Source of the DNA: Nicotiana tabacum
Taxonomy: Eukaryota > Streptophyta > Magnoliopsida > Solanales > Solanaceae
NCBI RefSeq assembly: GCF_000715075.1
Contig: NC_134081.1
Span: 108,302,108-108,366,107 of the forward strand
Length of the DNA: 64,000 nt
Direction of reading: 5' to 3'
The notes below the pieces were generated by a model. The model was not told the DNA's origin. It saw only the letters and a program-made list of their open reading frames with translations, and did no database searches. Within the stretch, counting starts at the first letter, position 1, and every line of letters begins with the position of its first letter. Below, piece after piece: positions 54,316-64,000 of this stretch. A program made the translations under genes and the position numbers.

Positions 54316-57300
54316 CATAGCCAATTTCTAAGCTGACTTCCGATATTATCCTTCCAATTATGCTGTAATCAATTACGATAGTATCCATTCTAGGTCAAAT
54401 GACCTCATCTCATCCAACACAATCATTCTAGTGACAATCCACATCAACACAATCTAAAGCCACAACACGTGCAATCCGTGCACCAATAAGCAACAATCCA
54501 AATGTACTCAAATCATGAAAAATGACTCAAACGAGAGAACTGTCCCGCAAGCTTAACAAGTACTACCACAACGAAATACTAAAAATCCATCACACCTCGT
54601 AGGACCATCACACGAATCTAACACAAAGGTTCATACCTCAACTTAATTTTGCTGCAATGCGTGCTCCATCCAAACACTGATCCATGGCATATACCTCAAG
54701 CCACCATGCTCAAAATCAATAACTACGTGCAATTCGACATCAAGTACTCAAAGTGCATTACCATAACCACGGAGAGGCAAATGACACAGTGCCATAAAAA
54801 CCCCGAAAGAACATAACCAATACACCATCAATCATACAATACTCAACTACTCATCTCGCTCAAATTCCGTTATAAGGCCCCAATAGAACCGCACCATATG
54901 TGCTTATAACCCACAATTCACAACTCCTCATAGCATAGAAGAGTAAGTCATAGATCATTTCAGAACACGAATAAGCTTAACAACAACCGAATGGCACATT
55001 CCTCAGCAATAGCATTATTGAGCAAATCAATCCGACTCGGTGTAGAATACACATCCTAATTGGGCCTACCAATGGACACCCAAATCAGCTCTAGTCACCC
55101 ACAAATAGATAAATAACCCCCCGATGTTCCACAATGACTTAATCATAACACATACTATTATCTGGCTAGCTTCAACCATGACTTCACAGTTCACAACCAT
55201 CATATAATCTGCTTCTGAGAACTCCTAGTCTCCAAATCCTCAGAACACACGAATCACCATATCTGATCCCATCTCCACCGCCCGAATGTCTGACACATCT
55301 CTCATACACGATCATCCCACGAGGAATAGTTCTATAATTCTTTCGTCCCATATAGAAAAATTTGAATATCAGTAGTCGATCAACCAGGAGAGTATCGTAA
55401 TACCAATGAAGTATCCATAAATCAAAATACATTGCCCTTTCTGAAATGTATACTGTCATCAAGCTATACCAAATAGTAATATCATTCACCTAGTCATCTA
55501 AAACCATCCATGCTGCCTAAGAATACATCGTGACCTTGCTCATGCAAATCTCAAATACACACAACACACCGCATATACTAAGCCATCGTATGAAAAGTAC
55601 GAAAATCTCATAATCCATTCCGAGTCACAGTAAACTACATACTCAACCAGTTAGAAACCTTCCATTTGATATCATCCAGGAGAAAATCCCTATTCACAAC
55701 ATGTTCCACACACCGGTAGGAAATATACACCTCAAACCATGGTAATAACCATTGAAAACTCTTCGAAACTCATTTGCACATAATCAAGCCATCAGAACTA
55801 AATCTCTATATCTCAACCAAGCTATGCAGGCTACCAAAACCCAAGAGCATAGCTACGAAGCACCTGTAGAAACTCACCACATCACAAGTACCCAAAGAAC
55901 ATATCATATCTTTTATTGTGCTGATCCAACCTACTACCAAGTTGACATTTTTCCTTGCTAGAACACCACGACCCTTAACCAAAACTTACCACAATCGGTC
56001 CTAACATAACACCACATGCCTTAAAGCCCATAAGCCGCTGAACGCTCTCTTAAGCACCCCCGAAATACCACAACCGAGATACTCACTCCGAAGAGACCTC
56101 CTGCGAATTTCAAGGTGTTCTTTCACCTTCCTGATACTAAAATTTAGAATCCATAAGGATATAGAAACGCCACAAGTCTCGACACCATCCACTGAAAATC
56201 TCAGTTTCTAGCCATATACAAATCCTGAAAGTTCCCAATTGCTGCATTTAAATCTTGCATCCATTAGAACCATTCTTGAGAGTTTTCTACCCTGCTCAAA
56301 TCTCAATTATACCGACCAAACAGACCGAACGGCCTGTGTCCCATTAGCACACCAACACCCAAGGAAGTGACCCCACATTAATGCAACCAAAAGAATTTCT
56401 ACTCCATGCACACTACATCCTTCACGAATAACCACTCAATCATTCCATGATTTGCATATACCTATAGAGTGTAATACAACCCGCATCCATAAATTCCTTC
56501 ACTCGAGTCATCCTCAATCTCAACCTCTGTAAGTCATAGATGATTCACAAGTATACCTCAAACTGAAACCAATACAACACATAACTATACAATCAACCCG
56601 TCGATAGCAAACTCCCCCACTTGGCTCAAAGCCAAGAAATAAAGCATTTAATAACTTATAATACCCATACTCTGTTGCTGCCCAAAATCTCGCACTAAAA
56701 TTCAATTAAATTCTTCATAAGCTTATGTAACACAAACCATCTAATATCTCATATCATCTGCAAATCTCACATCCACCCTTGTAACAGTCAAGCCAACTCT
56801 CATAAGTGATCTAAACCCAAATTGCAACACATATAATTCACTAGTAAAAGAGAAACTCGCTACAAAACAACATAGGGATCACACAAATATCAGGACACCC
56901 CGCAGGAGATAACCCACCTGCTTTGCCTCAAACTGACATCTCTCTATTCCCTTCCATAGTTATAACTAACACGCAATCACTTAATCTTCCTAAGTCTGAA
57001 ATCATATCATGAAATTGAAAACTTACTTCACTCTGCAACCAAACAACATGAAAGATCCTTCAACACGCCTATAACTCGAGACTATACATCGAAAAAAGAT
57101 AGAAATCAGGCACCCGATAACCCCTTCTACACCTCAAACAAACCCTTCTCGTCACGTTCAAACCATATGAACACATCTCGCAGTCACATCATACTCATCA
57201 CGTAGCCATCCAGCCACAAACTCCACTAATAGGGACACTACTGGGCATATAAATATAAAAGCACGTGCTCACACAATCAACACCTTTGTGCTCAAGCTAC

Positions 57301-57617
57301 AGTCGAAACCCGGCCTCAAGTCCTCCAGACTGGCCCATCATCAGCATGCCAAAATCGTATTTCGCACCTCAACCATGGAATCACAAGTTGTCGATGCAAA
57401 ACTGATACTGAGCGCTCACATGCGCATACGAATGCATGGAAGGAATTCAAAGAGTTACGCTTCAAGCTGAATCAATGCCGCACGATAAGGAAAGAAAGAT
57501 GGGAAGTATATCCTGAATGTCCTACAGCCTCTCGAAGATAGGTATCGACGTCATCATACCGATCCATAAAACTCTACTAGACACTTGCTCATGACTTGTA
57601 GAACCTATGAAACTAGA
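54316..57617 (-). other. Non-coding internal domain of LARD-like element
   Basis: About 3.3 kb of AT-rich DNA. The part next to the primer site carries the CTTCGAGAGGCTGTAGGAC leader block (about 57521-57539, minus strand) seen in the coding elements. Beyond that I recognise no protein domain. The longest frame (minus, 55489-55184, 101 codons) has no family resemblance. Confidence 0.7.
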
Positions 57618-57629
57618 GCTCTGATACCA
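57618..57629 (-). other. Primer-binding site of LARD-like element
   Basis: Minus strand TGGTATCAGAGC, a perfect initiator Met-tRNA complement, 3 bp from the 5' LTR end at 57633. Confidence 0.95.
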
Positions 57630-57632
57630 ATC

Positions 57633-60568
57633 TGTCACGACCCAAAATTCACTAGTCGTGATGGCACCTAACCCAACCCGCTAGGTAAGCCAACTAATAA
57701 CTATCCAATTCCACTAATATTAATAAGACAATTAAACAAAAGGAATTATGTAAATCTTATATATTCCCCAAGGACTGGTAGTACAAATCATGAGCTTCTA
57801 AGAATAGAATTTACAAAGCAAATATGAAGTAAATACATCTTCTGTTTGAAAAGTACATAAACAGAGTTTTTATAAATCTAAGGCTACCATGAACAAGAGG
57901 CGGCTACAACAGGAACGCAGGTACATCTTCAAATTCGGCAACCATCGAGCACAACAACAACAACAGCCAACATCTGCACGCAATGTGCAGACATGTAGTA
58001 TCAGTACAACCGACCCCATGTACTAAGTAAGTAACAAACCTAACCTTAGGTTGAAAGCAGTGACGAGCTGGAACATAGGTCGGGTCCAACACCAATAACC
58101 AATAGCAGTTCATAACAACGTAAAGCATATAAATAAGAAAGTAACTCAGAGATAAAAATGCTCAGTTTTTTCACAATTTTCCGAAAATAGTTCCACTTTT
58201 CAAGAATATCAGTGAAAACTTAAATCCTTTACCGAAATCGTCGTAAAATATAAGATAGTTTGAAAAATATAAATTTTTCCAAAAATTCTTTCCACAATAA
58301 ATTAGATGTTTTGTTTTCTTTCCAAATAGGAAGTGTAAAATACCTCTCCATTCCCACATATCAATGTGTGTAAAAAGTCATGAATGATGTGATACCGTAC
58401 AGCATGAGGAAAAATGCATCTATATGCCTGTATGTCATGTGTGCATGTCAATGCCATGTATCTCAGAGATGAATCATGTACTCACACTCTCAGAGTACTT
58501 AATCTCATTGTCTCATACTTTTCACTCATCATGCTCAACCACTCGGTACTGTATATGGCCCAGGGAAATCCATCCCGAAACATATACAACACTAACGATA
58601 AGTCATCCAATACCGAGGAGAAAGGGCAATCGAACCCTGTGAAGAAATCCATCTCCAGATATCAAGTACTTCGGACAAATCCATGTCTAGGGAAATCCAT
58701 CTCTCTATAATATCATCTACGCTCACTGGGGTGTGTACAGACTCCGGAGGGGCTCCTACAGCCCAAGCACTATCATAAGCCAGATCCAGGCATAAATCAA
58801 TATATCATGCTGCGGTGTGCAGCCTGATCCCCTAACCGTCACTCATAATCAGGATCTCAGCCTCACTCAGTCATCAATCTCTCTAATCTCACTGACGGGC
58901 TCACAATGTTATGAAACTAGCCCGACAACAATGATATGATGTATCAATAAATGACAACTGAGACTGAGATATGATATGAATGCATGAATATGACTAAGTA
59001 CGAAATATCAATGAAATTAGTGAGATGACAGCAAGAAACGACCACTATGGGTCCTAACAATATCATCATAAAGCCTAAACATGTTATCTAGTATGATTGA
59101 CAGCTCAATTACTTAATCACATAGGGATAACATAGATATCAAGAAAATAGGGCCACTAAACAGTGCCATGAAAACAACGGAGTCACAATTCACAGGGTGC
59201 ATGCCCATAAGCCTGTCACCTAGCATGTGTATCACCTCATCATCAATCACATAACACGTAATTCGGGTTTCATACCCTAACACTAAGTTTAGAAGAGTTA
59301 CTTACCTCAAACAAGCCAATTCCAATACAGAGCAAGCCAAGCGATGCTCAAAAAATGCCATCCTGCGCGTTCTGAGCTCCGAACGGCTTGAAACTAACAA
59401 AACACAACTCAAATACATCAAACGATGATAAAGGAACCAATCTCAATCGAAAAAGGTCGAATCTTTAATCAGAAGCCCAAAATCGGCCAAAAAGCCCAAC
59501 CCAGGCCCGCACCTCGGAACCAGACAAAACTCACAAAATCCGACAACTCATTCAATTACGAGTCCAACCATACTAGTTTCACTCAAATCCAACTCTGAAT
59601 CAATGTTCAAAACTCAAAAATCCACTTTATTAAATTTTAGACAAACCCCCCAAATTTCACTTTGAAATCATCAATCAAATGCCAACAACAAAGGTGTATT
59701 CATGAAATATAACAAAAATCGAGTATAGAACACTTACCACAATCCATATGGTGAAAATCGCCTCCAAATATTGTCCAAATCCGAGCTCCCCAACTCAAAA
59801 TATTACCAAATAAACAAACCTTCGATATTAAGTACTTTTGCCCAGCTGTTTTGCCTCGGTTTGCATGCCAAATGATCCCAAAACTTACTTTATCTCAAAT
59901 GGATTCCTTGTGAAATTTCAGTCAAGATAGGCTTTTGAATCACTCCATTTGACCTTATAATGAAGGAGATATGTTGGTTTCAATATTCGGAAATAGTGTA
60001 AATTTTTAAATACGAAGTCAGTGCCAATTTCGTAATTAATCTGAAAAATCTAGCAACCCAATTCTTAGTAAAATGACTATAAAATCCTCATACGATGTCC
60101 AAATGCAACGATTATATTTTCTACGGATTCGTAATTATGATACGGATCTAATGCTTCAACCAAAACAGAAATTAGAGCTCATTTGTTCACTGTGATACCA
60201 TTTATGCTTGAAAAAACGACGTCGAAACATAAGAAAAATGAGTGCAACACAACCCAATTCTATGGAAAACTCACTCAAACCCCTCGAGACTCCGTACGAA
60301 CATACCAACAAGTCCCATAACATAACACAGACTTACTCGAGGCCTCAAATCACATATAACAACATCGAAACGATAAAACACACCTCAAATCAAACTTAAT
60401 GAACTTACAAACTTTCGACTTCCAAAAACTCACGCCGAAACATAGCAACTCAACTCGAAAAGAACTCAAATTTTGCACACAAGTCCTAATACATCATACG
60501 GAGCTACTCGAGCCCCCGAACTAGCGAGCGAAGGGCAAATGCTTAAAACGACCGTTCGGGTCATTACA
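57633..60568 (-). repeat. 5' LTR of LARD-like element
   Basis: Starts TGTCACGACCC and ends GGGTCATTACA. Minus-strand signals are CTGGGCAA (59838-59845) beside a weak TATA-like stretch, donor-like sites at about 59731 and 59300, a double GTCACCT/ATCACCT block (about 59215-59240), and an acceptor-like TGTGCAG/CAG region near 57974-57990. It lacks the CpG-rich patch of the other families. Confidence 0.92.
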
Positions 60569-60895
60569 TGTACTCATACTACGCTTCTGCACATCATTTT
60601 GAGTTACCTGTACACGGAGACTTCGAGGTATATCTGCCAACGTCCGTAGATTCCGGAGTCCCCTTCTATCATTATTATGTTGCTTCCTTATTTTCTTTAC
60701 ACCTTGATATATATATATATAGAGACATTGAAGATAAAATTCTTAGAAGCTTATGACTTATTTCTACTAGGTTTTGGGAGTTGAAATTATATAAAGTTTC
60801 AGATTTCTATTTTTATTCTGTATTGATAGGCTTACCTAGTCTTAGAGACTAGGTGCAATCATGACATCCTACGGATGGAATTTGCGGTCGTGACA
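60569..60895 (-). repeat. LTR fragment B, right piece
   Basis: Continues fragment B after the tgtac duplication: CTTCTGCACATC, GACTTCGAGGTATATCTGCC, GGCTTACCTAGTCTTAGAGA, ending GGTCGTGACA at 60895. It is the outer terminus of an inverted LTR fragment. Confidence 0.85.
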
Positions 60896-60951
60896 ATATA
60901 GTGTATATATATATATATATATGCACACACACTAAGTGTATAGTATATAAG
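60896..60951. repeat. TA/CA dinucleotide spacer
   Basis: A short (TA)n tract with ACACACAC between two LTR termini. A second short (TA) run lies at about 60706-60722. No gene. Confidence 0.85.
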
Positions 60952-62359
60952 TGTCACGACCCAAAATTTCCCACCGACGGGACCGTGATAGCGCCTAACA
61001 TTGCACTTGCTAGGCAAGCCAACGTTAGAGAATCATTAACCAATTCCTTATTTCCATTCAGTATTTAACAATAATTAACTAAGATGAAATATAATAAGTG
61101 CAGAATATCATAAAAACTGTATTAATTACTAACACCCGGATCTGGAGTCAGAATTAACGAACATTCTAGAACTTACTACAAGTAATAGTGTAAAGGAAAT
61201 ACAATTGTCTGAATGAAAGCAAATAGCAGGACATAAAAAGATAGATGGGGACTTCAAGGTCTGTGAATGCCGACAGATCTACCTTGAGTCTCCGGACAGC
61301 GGACCAATAGCAAATCTCAATCAACCTGAGTCAGTATCAAAATCTGCACAGAAAGTGCAGAGTGCAACATCAGTACAACCGACCCTATGTACTGGTAAGT
61401 GTTGAGCCTAACCTCGATGAAGTAGTGACGAGGCTAAGGCAAGGAACCTACAATCAACCTATACAATTTAACAGTGTATATACAAATAACAGAGATGAAG
61501 AACTAAACAAAAAATGTCGGGAGAGGAACATACTGAGGGGAATACGGGATAAAAACTACAACAGAATGATCACCGGAGCAGTCAATATATCATGAATCAA
61601 CAAGAATAGTGAATACAGTAAAGAAGAATGCACGACATCACCCTTCGTGCTTTTACTCTCAATCTCACCATAAAATTAATAGAAACGGCACGACATCACC
61701 CTTCGTGCTTTTACTCTCATATCATGGCACGGCATCACCCTTCGTGCATTAACACTCACAATATGGCACGACATCACCCTTTGTGCATTAACACTCACAA
61801 TATGACACGGCATCATCCTTCATGCATTAACACTCACAATATGGCACGGCAGCACCCTTCGTGCATTAACACAAACTTTGAAACTTTCCATTTCTACAAA
61901 CAATGCTGAAACCTATCAAATTACGTCCGATTAATCTCAAATTTTGTACACAAGTCATAAATGACATAACAAACCTATTAAAATTTTCAGAATCGGATTT
62001 CGACCCCGATATTAAAAAGTCAACCCCTAGTCAAACTTCCCAAAAATTCAACTTTCGGCATTTCAAACCTAATTCCTCTACGGACCTCCAAATTTTTTTC
62101 CGGACACGCCCCTAAGCCCAAAATCACCATACAGAGATATTGGAATCATAAAATTTCAGATCCGAGGTCTTTTACACATAGTTCCACATTCGGTCAACTT
62201 TTCTAACTTAAATTTACAATTATGAGACTAAGTGTCTCATTTCATTCCGGACCCGAACTAACTAACCCGGTAAGTCATAAAACAACTATAAATCATAAAT
62301 TGAGTAGTAAATGGGGGAATGGGGTTATAATACTCAAAACGACCGAACGGGTCGTTACA
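60952..62359 (-). repeat. Element 5 3' LTR, with internal loss
   Basis: Starts TGTCACGACCC and ends GGGTCGTTACA. An acceptor-like TCTGCACAGAAAGTGCAG region is at about 61338-61356, and a 39-bp minisatellite at 61689-61875. The sequence then passes directly to the LTR end segment (about 61876 on), without CpG patch, CTGGGCAG or donor-like sites, which suggests an internal deletion at about 61876. Confidence 0.88.
61628..61875. repeat. 39-bp minisatellite in element 5 LTR
   Basis: CACGACATCACCCTTCGTGC-type units start at 61631, 61689, 61728, 61767, 61806 and 61845, with a period of exactly 39 bp for the last five. As 39 is a multiple of 3 it makes a spurious 93-codon frame with a 13-residue repeat. 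Confidence 0.93.
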
Positions 62360-62372
62360 TTCTCCCCATCTT
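62360..62372 (-). other. Polypurine tract of element 5
   Basis: Minus strand AAGATGGGGAGAA adjoining TGTAACGACC of the 3' LTR. Confidence 0.88.
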
Positions 62373-62483
62373 AAACAAATGTTCGTCCTCGAACGGGTTT
62401 AGAATAATACCTGGAGTCTCAAATAAGTGTGCATATTTGCTCCACATCTCCTGATCAATCTCCCAAGTAGCGTCTCCGGCTAG

Positions 62484-63044
62484 CTAGCCTCTCGACTGCA
62501 CCTTCACTGATGCTATTCTCTTTGACCTCAGTTTTCTAACCTGCCGGTCTAAAATAACCACCGGCTCAACATCATAAGTCAAATTACCGCCCAGCTGTAC
62601 TGCACTGAAATCCAGAATATGAGACGGATCCCCGACATATTTTCGGAGCATGGATACGTGGAACACTGGATGAACACCTGATAGACTAGGTGGCAAAGCA
62701 AGTTCATAAGCCACCTCTCCAATCTTCTTAAGTATTTCAAAAGGCCCAATATACCGAGGGCTCAACTTGCCCTTCCTCCCGAACCTCAACACACCCTTCA
62801 TGGGTGAAATCTTGAGCAGAACCTTCTCCCTAACCATGTGAACTACATCACGAACCTTCCTACCGGCATAACTCTTATGTCTAGACTGTGCCGTGCGAAG
62901 CCATTCCTGAATCGTTTTGACCTTCTCTAAAGCATCCTGAATCAAGTCGGCACCCAATAGCCTAGCCTCACCCGACTCAAACCAACCAACCGGAGATCGA
63001 CACCGTCTCCTATATAATGCCTCATACGGAGCCATCTGTATACT
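62484..63044 (-). pseudogene. pol: Integrase C-terminal half of element 5
   Basis: Minus strand, about 183 uninterrupted codons. [32 protein letters not shown] linker, [51 protein letters not shown], then [18 protein letters not shown] of the chromodomain-like tail, where Ser replaces the Trp found in elements 1-3. It is separated from the core only by one TAG (63045-63047; AAG expected). Confidence 0.92.
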
Positions 63045-63455
63045 AGACTAGTAGCTGTTATTGTAAGCAAACTCCGCAAGTGACAGAAATATATCCCAAG
63101 AACCTCCAAAATCAATGACACAAGCACGTAGCATATCCTCCAATATCTGAATAGTGAGCTCGGACTGCCCGTCTGTCTGAGGGTGAAGTGTTGTACTCAA
63201 CTGAACTTGTGTGCCCAATTCTCGCAGCACTGCTCTCCAAAACTGTGATGTAAACTGCTTTCCCCGATCTGAAATGATGGACAGTGGCACACAGTGTAGG
63301 CGAACAATCTTGCGGATATAAATCTCAGCCAACCGCTCTGAAGAATAATTAGTACCAACTGGAATAAAATGCGCGGATTTGGTCAACCGATCTACAATCA
63401 CCCAAACCACATCAAACTTCCTCAATGTCCGTGGAAGCCCAACTATGAAGTCCAT
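63045..63455 (-). pseudogene. pol: Integrase core of element 5
   Basis: Minus strand, 135 codons without a stop. MDFIVGLPRTLRKFD, VIVDRLTKSAHFIPVG, ISDRGKQFTSQFW and HPQTDGQSELTIQ carry an intact D-D-E set. It ends at FAYNNSY followed by TAG. Confidence 0.93.
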
Positions 63456-63494
63456 AGTAATACGCTCCCATTTCCACTCCAGAATTTCAAGTCT

Positions 63495-64000
63495 CTATAG
63501 TAATCCGCCCGGTCTCCGATGCTCGTACTTTACCTGTTGACAATTTAGACACCGAGCTACAAACCCAATTATATCTTTCTTTATTTGCCTCCACCAATAG
63601 TGCTGCCTAAAATCCTGATACATCTTTACGGCACCTGGATGAATGGAGTACCGTGAACTGTGAGCTTCCTGGAGAATTAACTCATGCAAACCATCAACAT
63701 TAAGCACACATAACTCTGACCTGCATCAGTAATACACCGCCATCTCTAATAGTGACTTTCTTGGCATCACTATGCTGAACCATGTCCTTAAGGACAAGCA
63801 GATGTGGATCATCATACTGGCTCTCTCTGATGCGATCATATAAAGAAGACCGAGAAACCACACAAGACAAAACTCAATTCGTCTCGGAAACATCCAATCA
63901 AACAAACTAGTTGGCCAAGGCCTGAAAATCCAAGGCTAAAGGACTCTCTGCTACCGGTAAGTATGCTAAGCTTCCCAAACTCTCCGCCTTATGACTCAAG
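63495..64000 (-). pseudogene. pol: Integrase zinc domain and upstream linker of element 5 (partial)
   Basis: Minus strand. NVDGLHELILQEAH, IHPGAVKMYQDF, RQHYWWRQIKKD and ARCLNCQQVKYEH give all four zinc ligands. A stop precedes the core. Upstream (63708-64000) the SLGSLAYLPVAESPLALD and SRSSLYDRIRE words of the RNase H-integrase linker are visible between stops, and the window ends inside this linker. Confidence 0.88.

Larger units (their letters stand above)
53478..60568 (-). mobile_element. LARD-like non-coding LTR retrotransposon
   Basis: Flanked by tgtac at 53473-53477 and 60569-60573. 5' LTR 57633-60568 (2.9 kb, minus strand), perfect primer site (57618-57629), about 3.3 kb of internal DNA with no frame over about 100 codons and no retroelement protein motif, then a truncated 3' LTR (53478-54315). 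Long LTRs with a long non-coding interior fit the large retrotransposon derivative (LARD) class, which is mobilised by proteins of other elements. Confidence 0.88.
60952..64000 (-). mobile_element. Element 5: Ty3/gypsy chromovirus, 3' part (runs off window)
   Basis: Minus strand: 3' LTR 60952-62359, polypurine tract (62360-62372), chromodomain-like tail, integrase core, zinc domain, and the RNase H-integrase linker cut by the window end. It is the least damaged integrase in the window. The LTR is only 1.4 kb, so it has probably lost its promoter-containing middle compared with the others. Confidence 0.92.

Noticed and set aside
55184..55489. 101-codon minus-strand frame inside the LARD-like element
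   Set aside because: No recognisable motif, no supporting codon pattern, and length is expected by chance in 3.3 kb of such DNA.
734..60568. TGTCACGACCC starts as ends of a DNA transposon or SINE
   Set aside because: The blocks are 1.4-3.7 kb, occur in pairs around gag-pol, abut tRNA-Met primer sites and polypurine tracts, and have 5-bp duplications, so they are LTRs.
60896..60951. TA-rich tract as a viral integration site marker
   Set aside because: Dinucleotide repeats are sometimes linked with pararetrovirus insertions, but here both neighbours are LTR termini and no viral sequence adjoins.
61628..61909. 93-codon frame with a 13-residue repeat
   Set aside because: It is an artefact of a 39-bp minisatellite, whose period is divisible by three, within an LTR.

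Overview
The window is repeat-dense plant nuclear DNA, almost certainly Solanaceae and most likely Nicotiana. Taxonomy is inferred from the abundance of Tekay/Del-type Ty3/gypsy chromoviruses with initiator-Met-tRNA primer sites and from a decayed endogenous pararetrovirus resembling solendoviruses. I found no intact host gene, tRNA, rRNA or CRISPR array. Every coding stretch is a broken gag-pol remnant or a broken viral gene.

The layout is a stack of nested insertions, and six of them close with 5-bp target-site duplications (TSDs). (i) An old + strand LTR occupies 1-733, 4446-5794 and 24089-25230. It is split by a minus-strand solo LTR (734-4440, TSD ggacc) and by a nearly full-length + strand chromovirus, element 1 (5795-24083, TSD attat). 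(ii) Element 1's own 3' LTR is split by element 2 (15199-23007, minus, TSD aaagg/aaaga), which has two 3.2-kb LTRs but has lost all of gag-PR-RT-RH. (iii) At 25231-28369 lie the leader, primer site and 5' LTR of another minus-strand element. (iv) 28370-31528 is an endogenous pararetrovirus fragment: RT, RNase H, a downstream decayed gene and an intergenic promoter. (v) An LTR fragment starting at 31529 is interrupted by element 3 (31800-52482, minus, TSD cagat), a complete but dead chromovirus. Element 3 is split between protease and RT by element 4 (37611-47329, minus, TSD atcgc), which carries only gag. (vi) At 52.5-60.9 kb two fragments of one LTR family face each other as an inverted repeat, and the right arm is split by a non-coding LARD-like element (53478-60568, minus, TSD tgtac). 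(vii) The 3' part of element 5 (60952 to window end, minus) closes the window.

In each chromovirus gag supplies the particle, and pol supplies protease, reverse transcriptase, RNase H and an integrase with a C-terminal chromodomain-like segment. None could act alone now: all carry in-frame stops (often CAG to TAG), frameshifts and deletions.

The most interesting pattern is in the LTRs. Although the families differ through most of their sequence, their LTRs keep the same ordered set of short signals: a CpG-rich repeat patch whose repeat word differs by family; a CTGGGCAG / TATA-like / (often) GGGACTTCGTCCC core promoter; two GAGGTAAGT splice-donor-like sites; a hairpin or block around AGGTGAC; a TGTGCAG-ATC splice-acceptor-like site; two hairpins in the last ~75 bp; and the primer-binding site. 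This suggests a shared structured leader, possibly with an LTR-encoded intron separating spliced mRNA from unspliced genomic RNA.
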